Source: CAYXLI01 sp964464925 (GTDB taxonomy: Bacteria; Acidobacteriota; Terriglobia; Bryobacterales; Bryobacteraceae). Taken from it: a stretch of 64,000 nt of DNA. A model generated the notes under the pieces. The model ran no database searches, was not told the origin of the DNA, and worked only from the letters and a program-made list of their open reading frames with translations. Positions 10,601 to 17,099 of the stretch are shown piece by piece. Numbering within the stretch: the first letter of the stretch is position 1; each line of letters starts with the position of its first letter. The DNA lies in assembly GCA_964464925.1 (NCBI GenBank), contig CAYXLI010000001.1, positions 124,001 to 188,000 of the forward strand, written 5' to 3'. Both the position numbers and the translations under genes were made by a program.

Positions 10601-10975
10601 CACGTTCACGTTCAAGACGACCGGAACATTGATTGTGCTTCCTCCAGCCGACAGAGTAATAAAACCGCCGTACGTACCGGTGGCAAGATTGGCAGGATTC
10701 GCCGTTACGGTAATCGCCTGCGGGGTGGCACCCGATGCCGGATTGACAGAGAGCCAGTTCCCGGAAGCAAACGTGGTCGCCGTGTACGGTACCGAAGTGG
10801 TACCGCTTGATGTCAGCGTTAGAACCTGGGTGCTCGCTCCGGCTGACGACGTCGCATTGAAGGTGAGAACCGTCGGATTGATAGTCAGAGACGTGGTCTG
10901 AGCCGATAGGCTCACGGCCGTAATTGCTAGGACACTAAGTGTTGTAAGTGTTTTTAGATTTTGTAATTTCCACAC
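7628..10975 (-). CDS. Large secreted BACON/Ig-like repeat protein with TIGR03437 C-terminal domain
   Basis: The product has about 1115 residues. The chosen GTG at 10975 has a GGAG 7 nt upstream; a TTG at 10999 would add eight residues. A signal peptide ends near SLSAQ. Eight tandem repeats of about 105 residues follow, each with an xLTFNxxxGxxxPxxQ start, a central NWLxVxPxSGxTP motif, a GTYxGxITxSxPG hairpin and a final xIPVxLxV strand. This is the pattern of BACON (Bacteroidetes-associated carbohydrate-binding often N-terminal) domains. The last 230 residues match the Solibacter C-terminal domain: SASNQTGAVAPGEIVALFG, YAGPNQINVIVPYEV, then IQIFATGGG. The protein is very rich in Thr, Ser, Gly, Asn and Val and poor in charged residues, as expected for a cell-surface or matrix protein. 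No catalytic domain is seen; a binding or adhesive role is inferred. Confidence 0.88.
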   Translation of the reverse strand: MWKLQNLKTLTTLSVLAITAVSLSAQTTSLTINPTVLTFNATSSAGASTQVLTLTSSGTTSVPYTATTFASGNWLSVNPASGATPQAITVTANPANLATGTYGGFITLSAGGSTINVPVVLNVNVSGPSNVTATPPALTFNFPPGSTVPSTQSVTVGNNGTSINQVTASVTTSTGQPFVTVSPTTLNLTPTSSNQLNVSVNPTGLAAGTYNAIVALTPPGTNGTTVPVVVNVAGPTSLNIAPAGAVNLGYQIGTTAPVGQTLTITTANGTVQPFTASATSTTCGGNWLVVSPTSGATPGSLSVQVNTTSLQAGNCTGQITISAPGTSTPTVNIPVNLLVSTSPLLLVPSTGPTFNFQLGSSTPAAQNVQVTSTTPGVAFTVAATPVTGGANFLNVQPGNGTTPQAVTLSINPTVLATLGPNTYVENVTITSPGSGNTPQTFPVTLVVSSNPILSSSQQSLTFNYQIGQSSPQAQILTLASTGAPLGYSVAAASTNCGNFLSASPTIGQTQVPPGQPGQVVVSVNTTGITTAGTCTGTLTLSVPGSTNAPITIPVTMNVSTTPLINVSPAFVNVTTVAGTSTTVQQNISLTSTDATTPLNFTATAITNPPGLTWLTVAPQTGSTPNVLNVTFNPANLPVGTYMGQIQVSSTSPNIPTQTIPVMFTIASATVTATPTTLTFTQPLNGPAPATQSIQIGGVPSGTTIGATATAFNGTGWLTVTTGASNTLTVTANGANLAQGNYQGLVTVFAPGTTPSPLYIPVSFTVGNPQTIQLASNNVTFTVPQGSTTLPGAQTVNITSTGGNVPFTASFTPVSGGQFLNITPATGNTPGQVSIALNPAVVSTLAPGTYAGAITVGSPNIPGGSQVINVTLTVGAGGSPTISVVNSASNQTGAVAPGEIVALFGANIGPTPAVGLQLNANGTVATTLGNTSVMFDNTPAPLIYAGPNQINVIVPYEVQGKKTTTMTVQRNGVTTATVSLQVVDTAMAIFTLDFSGKGQGAIRNQDNSVNGSATPAAKGSVIQIFATGGGLLTPPGVTGTVTPTTGPTFPGLQFPATVTVGGVPASVTYSGAAPGLVSGAVQINVRIPDNVPSGDQQVVITSNGVSSPANVTVAVQ
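8350..10897 (-). repeat. Eight tandem BACON-like repeat units inside the surface protein gene
   Basis: Eight consecutive units of roughly 300-330 bp encode the Ig-like domains. The protein-level motif is strongly periodic (NWLSVNPASG, NWLVVSPTSG, FLNVQPGNG, WLTVAPQTG and so on), while the DNA units are clearly diverged. The array therefore looks old and is not a recent tandem expansion. Confidence 0.75.
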
Positions 10976-11092
10976 GAAAGTACTCCGATGTTTGAGCAAG
11001 GGACTGAGGCCAAACGAATGCCCGGCCCAAGGAACGCGGGCACTCCTTAGATCAACACGGTCTTTGTGTGTTTCTCTGGCACGGTGACGCGG

Positions 11093-11506
11093 CTACTGGA
11101 CGACAGCTACGGCGGTTACTGGAGCGTTTGTATAAGTTCCGGCAATAAACGGGATCAACCGGAGAGTTTGAAAGCCGGAGATCTGCACCTGAACGTACTG
11201 CGGCGTCCCGGTGGAAGGTATGGGCGTGTAACTCACGTTACTCGTGTTCAAGCCAAATAGTCCAGAGCTTCCAGTCGCAGCCGAATCGTTGAAGCAGACA
11301 TAAGCCTGTACCTGCGCAGCGGTGACGCCATTGTTGGCGTTGACGGCGGCCCAACGCGCACCGGCGCGCGCCCGCTCGGTGAAGTACTGCTGCAGGAAGA
11401 GCAGCCGGCCCATGTCGATGATGAACAGCAGCATCGAGAGCACGGCGAGGAACACCAAGGAACTCTCCAGAATCGTTTGTCCGCGCCGGTTCGATTTTTT
11501 TGCCAT
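11093..11506 (-). CDS. TadE-like pseudopilin (orphan set, third gene)
   Basis: This is a 137-residue minor pilin-like protein. The start is placed at 11506 because the ATG is fused to the preceding stop (TAATG); an ATG at 11524 would add six residues. The N-terminus is basic (MAKKSNRRG), then a class IVb prepilin-type junction RRG/QTILE with Glu at +5, then a hydrophobic helix SLVFLAVLSMLLFIIDMGRL. That pattern is characteristic of TadE (PF07811). The C-terminal beta-rich part ends with a threonine/valine-rich strand. It would be processed by a TadV/CpaA-type peptidase and inserted in the inner membrane or incorporated at the base of a Tad pilus. Confidence 0.82.
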   Translation of the reverse strand: MAKKSNRRGQTILESSLVFLAVLSMLLFIIDMGRLLFLQQYFTERARAGARWAAVNANNGVTAAQVQAYVCFNDSAATGSSGLFGLNTSNVSYTPIPSTGTPQYVQVQISGFQTLRLIPFIAGTYTNAPVTAVAVVQ

Positions 11507-11949
11507 TAGCATCCGGTCGGGCATGCGAGTCCTACATAATCCATGGTCACTCTAGGTTTTCCGTTAAACGACTGCGTACCGAATACGGCATTGACCGAGA
11601 AACCGCTCACCGACACGGTAACGCGCGTTGGATAGCCGTTCATCGGATTGGTGTCGACCGAAATATTCGATGTGCTCAAGCCGTATACGAGCGGCGTGGC
11701 TCCTCCCGCCGGGTTGCCGTAAACCGCCATGTTCTGAATCGCGGCGGTAAACGAGGCAGAAGCATCATTATTGAACGTTGCTGTGGCGCCGTACTGTGCG
11801 GCATTTGTGACGCTGGTTACGAGTGCGTTGTAGACGTACATCGACCATCCATATTGGAAAATACCCGTGAACATCACCGAACAGGCGGCCCAGGTCAAAG
11901 CAAATTCCAAAGCGGCGTTTCCGCGGCTTCTTGTACGGTTTCCGCTCAT
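11506..11949 (-). CDS. TadE/TadG-like pseudopilin (orphan set, second gene)
   Basis: The product is a 147-residue TadE-like protein. After a basic start (MSGNRTRSRG) comes the prepilin-like junction SRG/NAALE with Glu at +5. A hydrophobic helix (FALTWAACSVMFTGIFQYGW) and a beta-rich C-terminus follow. The start overlaps the stop of the preceding tadG-like reading frame (TGATG; a GTG at 11952 is also possible). The stop overlaps the next start (TAATG), so the three genes are a tightly coupled unit. Function is inferred from family membership only: a minor pilin or assembly protein of a Tad system. Confidence 0.8.
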   Translation of the reverse strand: MSGNRTRSRGNAALEFALTWAACSVMFTGIFQYGWSMYVYNALVTSVTNAAQYGATATFNNDASASFTAAIQNMAVYGNPAGGATPLVYGLSTSNISVDTNPMNGYPTRVTVSVSGFSVNAVFGTQSFNGKPRVTMDYVGLACPTGC

Positions 11950-12195
11950 CACTTGAATAATCCCAGCGAATAAACCTTCGTGTTGTCACCACCAGCGTTG
12001 CCGCCGCTGTATTTGTTTGCAGGACCCAAATAGGTGGCGCAAATCCAGCCTGAAGGAGAGCTGGCATCTATGCTCGCCTGGGTGTCAATGAGAAAGGCTG
12101 CAAAGCCTACGATGAAATAGGACACGCTGTTCCCGTGGCCATCGACCCTCCGTGCAGGATCATTCACCGGAGCGAGCACGATACGGCGATCGATT
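11949..12195 (-). pseudogene. Out-of-frame C-terminal end of the upstream tadG-like gene
   Basis: The reading frame after about position 12193 encodes RRIVLAPVNDPARR, then FIVGFAAFLID, then WICATYLGP and a final KVYSLGLFK. That is the kind of C-terminus seen in TadG-related proteins (a 'VPVND' strand followed by a GFAAF strand). It is one frame away from the 12160-13077 gene. Its stop is fused to the start of the following TadE gene, exactly where the end of an intact tadG-like gene should be. Removing one base near 12190-12195 would join the two parts into a protein of about 375 residues. Either a natural frameshift or a sequence error explains this. Confidence 0.72.
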
Positions 12196-13077
12196 CGGAT
12201 TATCCAGGTAAGCGGAATAGCTGCTATCCTGCGCGGGATCCTGACCCGATCGCGTTGCGAACTCATTCAGAATGCTGCCGCCCCGATTTCCAGGAATGCC
12301 ATTCAGCAAGGAGCCAACGCCGATGGGGCAGGCGGGGCAGTTCCCGTTCTCGATAGCCGTCTTGACCTGCGCATTGCTGCTATTGCCCCAACCCAGGTCG
12401 ATGAAATCATGCTGCGGGGGCAGGTTCGCAGGATTCCAGCCGGAATCGCCAGCGCATCCGGTCGTGCTGCCGTTCGCCCACTTCAGCGTGTATTGCGTCC
12501 CTACTGAGAAGCCGAAATTCGCCGCTGCCGGATCAAGAGCGTACGGAGTGAGCGGCACGATGTTCGTAGGCCCGGCGGCACCTGCACGTTGTCCGGCGAC
12601 CGCCACGGCACTGACATTGTAAGAACTTGAGACCGACCAGCTTCCATTGACGGCTCCCAAGGTCGGCATGAAGTACAGGGGCAACGGATAGGTCGCTGTC
12701 ACGCTCACGAACGAGTAGTTGTTTGTGGGCGCCGAAACCGCATTGGCGTAGGTGACCGGCGTACCTGTCGAGGATGTGAAGTATCCAGTCGTGATGTTTG
12801 ACGAGGAGAGAGCGGTGGTCGAGAAGTTGACGGCGTTTGGAGGTCCGGACGGTCCGCTTCTCGCTGCGGTCTCCGCGGCTGCGACGCCTGTGCTGGTCCC
12901 ATCCAAACGGGCTGCGGCCGCGAGTGCCGCAGCGTCGGTGTAGGCCTGCAATTCACTCTTTAGGATGAACATGCGCCCCATGTCGAGGGCGAGTCCGAGC
13001 ATTCCGAGCATTACGATGAAGGCGACGGCTGTCAGGATCAAGCTGAAGCCGCGTTCACGATTTCGGCGTGGCGCCAT
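12160..13077 (-). CDS. TadG-like pilus assembly protein, truncated by a frameshift
   Basis: The frame encodes 305 residues. The ATG at 13077 is preceded by GAGG at close spacing. The N-terminus is basic (MAPRRNRERG), then a prepilin-like helix SLILTAVAFIVMLGMLGLALDMGR, then the TadG hallmark KSELQAYTDAAALAAAARLDG (PF13400-like start). Glu+5 is missing, as usual for TadG. The large periplasmic region contains Cys pairs (GCAGDSGW, NCPACPIG). The last 14 residues (SPYRARSGE end) are out of character and follow the presumed frameshift near 12193. The gene heads an orphan TadG-TadE-TadE unit separate from the main Tad operon at 20.9-32.7 kb. Even without the tail the membrane anchor and most of the periplasmic domain would be made. 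Confidence 0.8.
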   Translation of the reverse strand: MAPRRNRERGFSLILTAVAFIVMLGMLGLALDMGRMFILKSELQAYTDAAALAAAARLDGTSTGVAAAETAARSGPSGPPNAVNFSTTALSSSNITTGYFTSSTGTPVTYANAVSAPTNNYSFVSVTATYPLPLYFMPTLGAVNGSWSVSSSYNVSAVAVAGQRAGAAGPTNIVPLTPYALDPAAANFGFSVGTQYTLKWANGSTTGCAGDSGWNPANLPPQHDFIDLGWGNSSNAQVKTAIENGNCPACPIGVGSLLNGIPGNRGGSILNEFATRSGQDPAQDSSYSAYLDNPNRSPYRARSGE

Positions 13078-13200
13078 AGTACCTCATCGTGCATAGTATG
13101 GGGCCTGTGCGCCGAGTTTTCCAGACTTGCCGACACCTAGATCTGGTACTTATGGTTCTAGAACATAGGTTCTAAGTGGTTATCGAAAGATTGTGTCCTC

Positions 13201-13593
13201 TCAGAGGAGCTTCCTATGCTCTTTAAGGATACAGCGGTCCATCACGACTTCCAGGCCTGCCTGCCTGGCCTTGTCGGCTGCCTCCTCATGGACAACCCCT
13301 TCCTGCATCCAGATCACCTTGGCTCCAATACGAATTGCGGCGTCGACGACCGGCGCGACGTACTGAGGATCCCGGAAGATATTCACGATTTCGATCTTCC
13401 CGGGAACAGACTCGAGATCGGGATAGCACTTTTCACCGAGCACTTCGGTCTCGCCAGGATTGACAGGGATGATGCGGTATCCGGCATCCTTCATGTATTC
13501 AGAGACGCCGTAACTGGCGCGGAAGCGTTTGCTGGACAGCCCGACCACTGCTATGGTTCGGTAGCGCTTCAGAATGTCAGTCGTGCTGCTCAT
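13201..13593 (-). CDS. CoA-binding domain protein (YccU-like)
   Basis: This 130-residue single-domain protein has the Rossmann CoA-binding fold (CoA_binding_2, PF13380). IAVVGLSSKRFRASYGVSEY forms the first strand and phosphate loop, GYRIIPVNPGETEVLGEKCY is the second diagnostic segment, and VVDAAIRIGAKVIWMQEGV the third. Members resemble the CoA-binding domain of succinyl-CoA synthetase without the catalytic parts; their physiological role is not established. It overlaps the end of the pseudouridine synthase gene by 17 bp and is the last gene of the scpA-scpB-rsuA-type run. Confidence 0.88.
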   Translation of the reverse strand: MSSTTDILKRYRTIAVVGLSSKRFRASYGVSEYMKDAGYRIIPVNPGETEVLGEKCYPDLESVPGKIEIVNIFRDPQYVAPVVDAAIRIGAKVIWMQEGVVHEEAADKARQAGLEVVMDRCILKEHRKLL

Positions 13594-14317
13594 CTTCCAT
13601 CTTTAGCACTTTTCGAAACTTTGCGATTTCCTGTTCGGTGAGGAGGCGGTATTCACCCGGTTTGATTCCCGATAGTTCCAGGAAACCGATCCGCACGCGG
13701 CGCAACTTCTCGACGAGGCGTCCGAAGTGCCTGAACATCATGCGGATTTGATTCTGGCGCCCTTCGGTAAGCTTTACTTCGTACCACGGGTTCTCCGCTT
13801 TGCGAAGGAGGCGGAGCTGAGCGGGCCGGGTTTTCTGGCCGTGCAGGTAGATGCCGCGGCGGAACTCCTCCTCCTGCTCGTCGGTGAGCGGCCCATTGGT
13901 CTTCACTACGTACGTCTTCTGCACGTGCCGGTCGGCCGATGTGACCCGGTTGGCAAACTCACCATCGTTTGTGAGCAGCAGAAGGCCTTCACTGTTGTAA
14001 TCCAAACGGCCGACAGGGAAGACGCGGCCGCGAATTCCCTTGAGCAGGTCCATGACAGTCTCACGCCCCTCTGGGTCGTGCATCGTCGTGACGCATCCCT
14101 TCGGCTTGTTCAGGGCGACGTAGAGAAGCCGTTTCGGCGGATGGAGCAACTTGCCGTCCACCTTAATGTGGTCGCGATCAAAATCCGCCTTCGTGCCAAG
14201 TTCGGTGACGACCTTGCCGTTGACTGTGACCCTTCCCTCGGCCATCAACTCTTCGGCTTTGCGGCGGCTGGTCACGCCTGCGCGGGAGAGAATTTTTTGC
14301 AGGCGCTCTTCACTCAT
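13577..14317 (-). CDS. 23S/16S rRNA pseudouridine synthase, RsuA/RluB/E/F family
   Basis: The 246-residue protein has an N-terminal S4 RNA-binding domain (MSEERLQKILSRAGVTSRRK to about residue 60) and a pseudouridine synthase domain. The catalytic Asp lies in the family signature VFPVGRLDYNSEGLLLLTND, and RQNQIRMMFRHFG is the conserved C-terminal motif. It isomerises a specific uridine in rRNA; the order scpA-scpB-rluB, common in bacteria, favours RluB, but the target base cannot be proved from sequence. The start overlaps the scpB stop by 4 bp (ATGA). Confidence 0.93.
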   Translation of the reverse strand: MSEERLQKILSRAGVTSRRKAEELMAEGRVTVNGKVVTELGTKADFDRDHIKVDGKLLHPPKRLLYVALNKPKGCVTTMHDPEGRETVMDLLKGIRGRVFPVGRLDYNSEGLLLLTNDGEFANRVTSADRHVQKTYVVKTNGPLTDEQEEEFRRGIYLHGQKTRPAQLRLLRKAENPWYEVKLTEGRQNQIRMMFRHFGRLVEKLRRVRIGFLELSGIKPGEYRLLTEQEIAKFRKVLKMEDEQHD

Positions 14318-15306
14318 GACTGCTCCGCCGGCGGCTCCGTAGACTCAGGGGCAGGGACCTCTTCTTCCGGAGTGGATTTCGCAGGTGGTTCGTGCTCGGA
14401 TTCCACCGCCTGCTCTGCGTCCGGGGCTGCCTGGCCAATTGGGGCCTCATCGGTATCGCTAAATGCGAGCCGGCGAAGTTCCTCGAATTCCTTCAGACTG
14501 GGGAGTTCGCTCAGGTCCTTGAGACCAAACTGGACCAGGAAGTCTTTGGTGGTCTTATATAGGATCGGCTTGCCAACGACGTTCTTTCGTCCGGATGTGG
14601 TGATCAGCTTGCGGTCCAGCAAGGTCTTCAGTACTCCGGCGCCTTGCACTCCACGGATCTCCATGATCTCGGGAGCCGTGAGGGGCTGCTTATATGCGAT
14701 GACCGCGAGGGTTTCCAGAGCCGCCATAGAGAGCTTGAGCGGCGGATTCAGGTTCTTGACGAACTGCCGGACATCCTCGTGGTGCTCCGGCTTGGTGGTC
14801 ATTTTATAACCGCCGGCGACCTCACGAATTGTTAGTCCGTGGTGCGGCTTCGCGTACTCCTCGAAGATCCTTTCGAGGAGCTTTTCGACCCTTTCCGGAG
14901 GCTGCCGCAGGGCGTTCGCGATTTGGGAAAGGGCGAGCGGCTCATCGGCTACATAGACGATAGCTTCGAGGACGGCCATGATGCGGGCGTCCTCCGCTTC
15001 GATTGTGGCTTGATCGTCAGCGGCTTGTTCAGCGGACACCTCGCTGGACTCTGCCGTAAGGGGCACCGCATTTTCGGATTCGAATTGTTCGGGCGTGGCT
15101 TCGTATGCGGTTTTGCCGTCTTCGGGATCGCGATCGGGATCACTGCCGGCGGGAGTGGCCTCGGGCGGCGCTTCCTCTAGGGCGACGGGTTCGGGTGCTG
15201 CTTCGCCTGCTGTCTTTGCGTCGCCGGAATCGCGACCGGGATCCCCGGCATCCGGCATCTCTTCCGGACGGGCGTTCTTTTGCCCTTCGTCTCTCAAATC
15301 GTCCAT
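14314..15306 (-). CDS. scpB: SMC-ScpAB condensin subunit ScpB with acidic extensions
   Basis: The conserved ScpB core (two winged helices) spans about residues 105-275: IMAVLEAIVYVADEPLALSQ, LTIREVAGGYKMTTKPE, then LETLAVIAYKQPLTAPEI, the family's most conserved stretch, and IRGVQGAGVLKTLLDR. ScpB bridges ScpA and is part of the condensin complex that organises and helps segregate the chromosome. The 330-residue length is well above the usual 180-220. About 100 residues of Asp/Glu/Pro/Ala-rich sequence precede the core, with an internal duplication at residues 22-40 and 56-74, and a similar acidic tail of about 45 residues follows it. It lies 6 bp after scpA. Confidence 0.94.
   Translation of the reverse strand: MDDLRDEGQKNARPEEMPDAGDPGRDSGDAKTAGEAAPEPVALEEAPPEATPAGSDPDRDPEDGKTAYEATPEQFESENAVPLTAESSEVSAEQAADDQATIEAEDARIMAVLEAIVYVADEPLALSQIANALRQPPERVEKLLERIFEEYAKPHHGLTIREVAGGYKMTTKPEHHEDVRQFVKNLNPPLKLSMAALETLAVIAYKQPLTAPEIMEIRGVQGAGVLKTLLDRKLITTSGRKNVVGKPILYKTTKDFLVQFGLKDLSELPSLKEFEELRRLAFSDTDEAPIGQAAPDAEQAVESEHEPPAKSTPEEEVPAPESTEPPAEQS
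15085..15243 (-). repeat. Internal duplication in the acidic N-terminal extension of ScpB
   Basis: Residues 22-40 (DPGRDSGDAKTAGEAAPEP) and 56-74 (DPDRDPEDGKTAYEATPEQ) share 12 of 19 positions by direct comparison. They are separated by a short Pro/Ala/Glu spacer. The segment is low-complexity and predicted unstructured, and probably arose by local duplication. Confidence 0.7.
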
Positions 15307-15312
15307 TTCCAG

Positions 15313-16098
15313 TTAGTTGTATTCCTGATCGACGGCCGAAACCGCGTCTTCACTTTCAAACGCCTCGGCGAAACCTTTGCTTTTTTTGATAGCGATATCT
15401 CCGAACGCGTCGGTCTGCTGTAACAATACTGCCTGCCGCTTGACCAGTTCCAAAATCGCCAGGAAGAGGCACAGCATTGCACGCTTGCTGCGCTGCCGCT
15501 CAAACAGCTCGACCGCCGAAACCATCTGGCTTGCCGGCGTGTGTTGCAGCACGTTTCTCAATACCCGGATCATGTCCGGAACGGTCACTTCTTCCTTGCC
15601 GATCTCATAAGTCGGCCGATTTTTGGCCCGTTCCAGCACCTGCTGGAAGGTCTTCACCAGATCGAACAGCGTTACGGCCAGGCCGGGCGCTTCCTCGTCA
15701 GTCAGGAATTGCTGCATCTGGGGGTTGGACCAGGCAGCCTCCTCGATGAGGCGTTTCTGCTGGAGCATTTCTGCAGCGTTCTTGAAGCGCTCATGCTCCA
15801 GGAGGCGCTCGACGAGCTCGGTTCGCGGATCCTCTTCCGGAGCAATTTTCTCGAGCTCCGGATCTTTTGGAAGCAACAACTTCGACTTAATGTGGATCAG
15901 CGTCGCGGCCATGTACACGAAGTCGGCTCCGAGTTCGATATCGAGGGCGGCAGCCTTCTCCATGTACTCCATGTACTGTTGTGTGATGGACGCGATCGGA
16001 ATGTCATAGATATTGATCTGTTGCTTGCGGATGAGATCCAGAAGCAGGTCCAGCGGCCCTTCGTACTGTTCGAGCTGAAAATTAAGCGACGATGACAC
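15313..16098 (-). CDS. scpA: SMC-ScpAB condensin subunit ScpA
   Basis: ScpA is the kleisin that closes the SMC ring. The start is placed at GTG 16098 because it gives MSSSLNFQLEQYEGPLDLLL, the canonical ScpA N-terminus (261 residues). An ATG at 16164 would add 22 residues without homology-like sequence, and neither start has an ideally spaced ribosome-binding site. Seen in order: the N-terminal EGPLDLLLDLIRKQQINIYD segment, the YMAATLIHIKSKLLLPKD helix, then the C-terminal winged-helix region SKRAMLCLFLAILELVKRQA. It is followed closely by scpB, the standard arrangement. Confidence 0.92.
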   Translation of the reverse strand: MSSSLNFQLEQYEGPLDLLLDLIRKQQINIYDIPIASITQQYMEYMEKAAALDIELGADFVYMAATLIHIKSKLLLPKDPELEKIAPEEDPRTELVERLLEHERFKNAAEMLQQKRLIEEAAWSNPQMQQFLTDEEAPGLAVTLFDLVKTFQQVLERAKNRPTYEIGKEEVTVPDMIRVLRNVLQHTPASQMVSAVELFERQRSKRAMLCLFLAILELVKRQAVLLQQTDAFGDIAIKKSKGFAEAFESEDAVSAVDQEYN

Positions 16099-16301
16099 TC
16101 CTAAACAAGTTAGCACGCCGGGTGATATACAACGGACCCCGGAGGGCGGAAATCTGGGACTCATGTATGCAACTTCTGTATGTACGCCGCCCTACGGTTC
16201 GATCGGTGCACATAGCTATTGGCGGAATATTCTGATGTCAAGGAGCTGTGGCGCGCTCTGGCGCCGGGTTCGTTTTGTTCCGGGCAGCGAAACTACGGGC
16301 G

Positions 16302-16880
16302 TCAAGCCGATTCAGCGGCAGAGGCAGCGGCGAGGCGGGTCCGAGTTTCGGCGAACATCTGTTCGTCGGCCTCCGTCTGTTCGCGGAAGACCCGATAGAA
16401 GTAATCCTTGTTGCTGCTGGCCTGGGTTTTTGCGGACTGTTTGGCTTCGTTTTGTAATTCTGTTCGTAGTTCTGTCCAACGCCGGCAAAAGCGGCTGTAT
16501 GTGCGCTCGATTGACTGACGGTAGCGCTCCAGGCGTTCCAGCCGGCGCAGAACGACGTCGTCCTGACTGGCGAACGGATTGTCAGACAGTTCCATGAGTT
16601 CGTTTTCCATTCGCTGGCAGCGGTTGAGGCGCCACATGGCATCGGCGATCTGGCGAACTACGAAACGAGCGGTGATGTCCCGCGGGTCACCGTGTTCGGC
16701 CATCACAGCGGCGAGGTGCTGATTGTACTCCCCGGGGTCTTCACCGGGTGCGAGAGCAGATCCTCCGGTGAGATTGTGGCGGCATGCATTTTGAGACGAG
16801 ATCTGTTTGCCGGTCGTGGTGCGCGGACCGGTAGAGAGTAGCGCGTTTGCGCGATTCGCTTCGATTTGAGCTGCGGTCAT
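16302..16880 (-). CDS. Uncharacterised basic protein with STGPRTxxGK N-terminal motif
   Basis: The 192-residue product begins MTAAQIEANRANALLSTGPR and continues TTTGKQISSQNACRHNLTGG. The 'N-x-x-N-A-x-x-STGPRT-x-x-GK...N-x-x-x-H-x-L' start is a recognisable family found in many copies in acidobacterial and planctomycete genomes, with no known function. The rest is mostly helical and strongly charged, with likely coiled coil around residues 90-150 (RRLERLERYRQSIERTYSRF). AGGAG lies 7 nt upstream of the ATG, so it is a real gene. It sits between scpA and a divergent response regulator, with no visible operon partner. A nucleic-acid-related role is only a guess from the basic, helical character. 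Confidence 0.72.
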   Translation of the reverse strand: MTAAQIEANRANALLSTGPRTTTGKQISSQNACRHNLTGGSALAPGEDPGEYNQHLAAVMAEHGDPRDITARFVVRQIADAMWRLNRCQRMENELMELSDNPFASQDDVVLRRLERLERYRQSIERTYSRFCRRWTELRTELQNEAKQSAKTQASSNKDYFYRVFREQTEADEQMFAETRTRLAAASAAESA

Positions 16881-17056
16881 TGGTGGCTCCTACGTTTCAG
16901 ATGTGGGGACGCAGAGCGTTTCCCTGTTCTGGAAGTAGCATGCGAAGTGCGATTTTCGGATCGGCGTAAGGGGTGGGAATGGCCCTAAGTGCCATGTTAT
17001 GAAGACCGCTAAAATATTTGCGAGAGGCGTGACCACCCGACGTTCAGCGGACCTGG

Positions 17057-17081
17057 CCGGGACGTCCTGGCGACGTCCCGG
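17057..17081. promoter_or_regulatory. Perfect 10-bp inverted repeat upstream of the response regulator
   Basis: CCGGGACGTC - CTGGC - GACGTCCCGG forms two perfect 10-bp arms with a 5-nt centre, ending 18 nt before the response regulator ATG. There is no T-run, so it is not a typical terminator. Its size and position fit an operator for a dimeric regulator or an RNA hairpin in the leader. No regulator can be named. Confidence 0.55.
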
Positions 17082-17099
17082 CATGATACTATTTGATGC

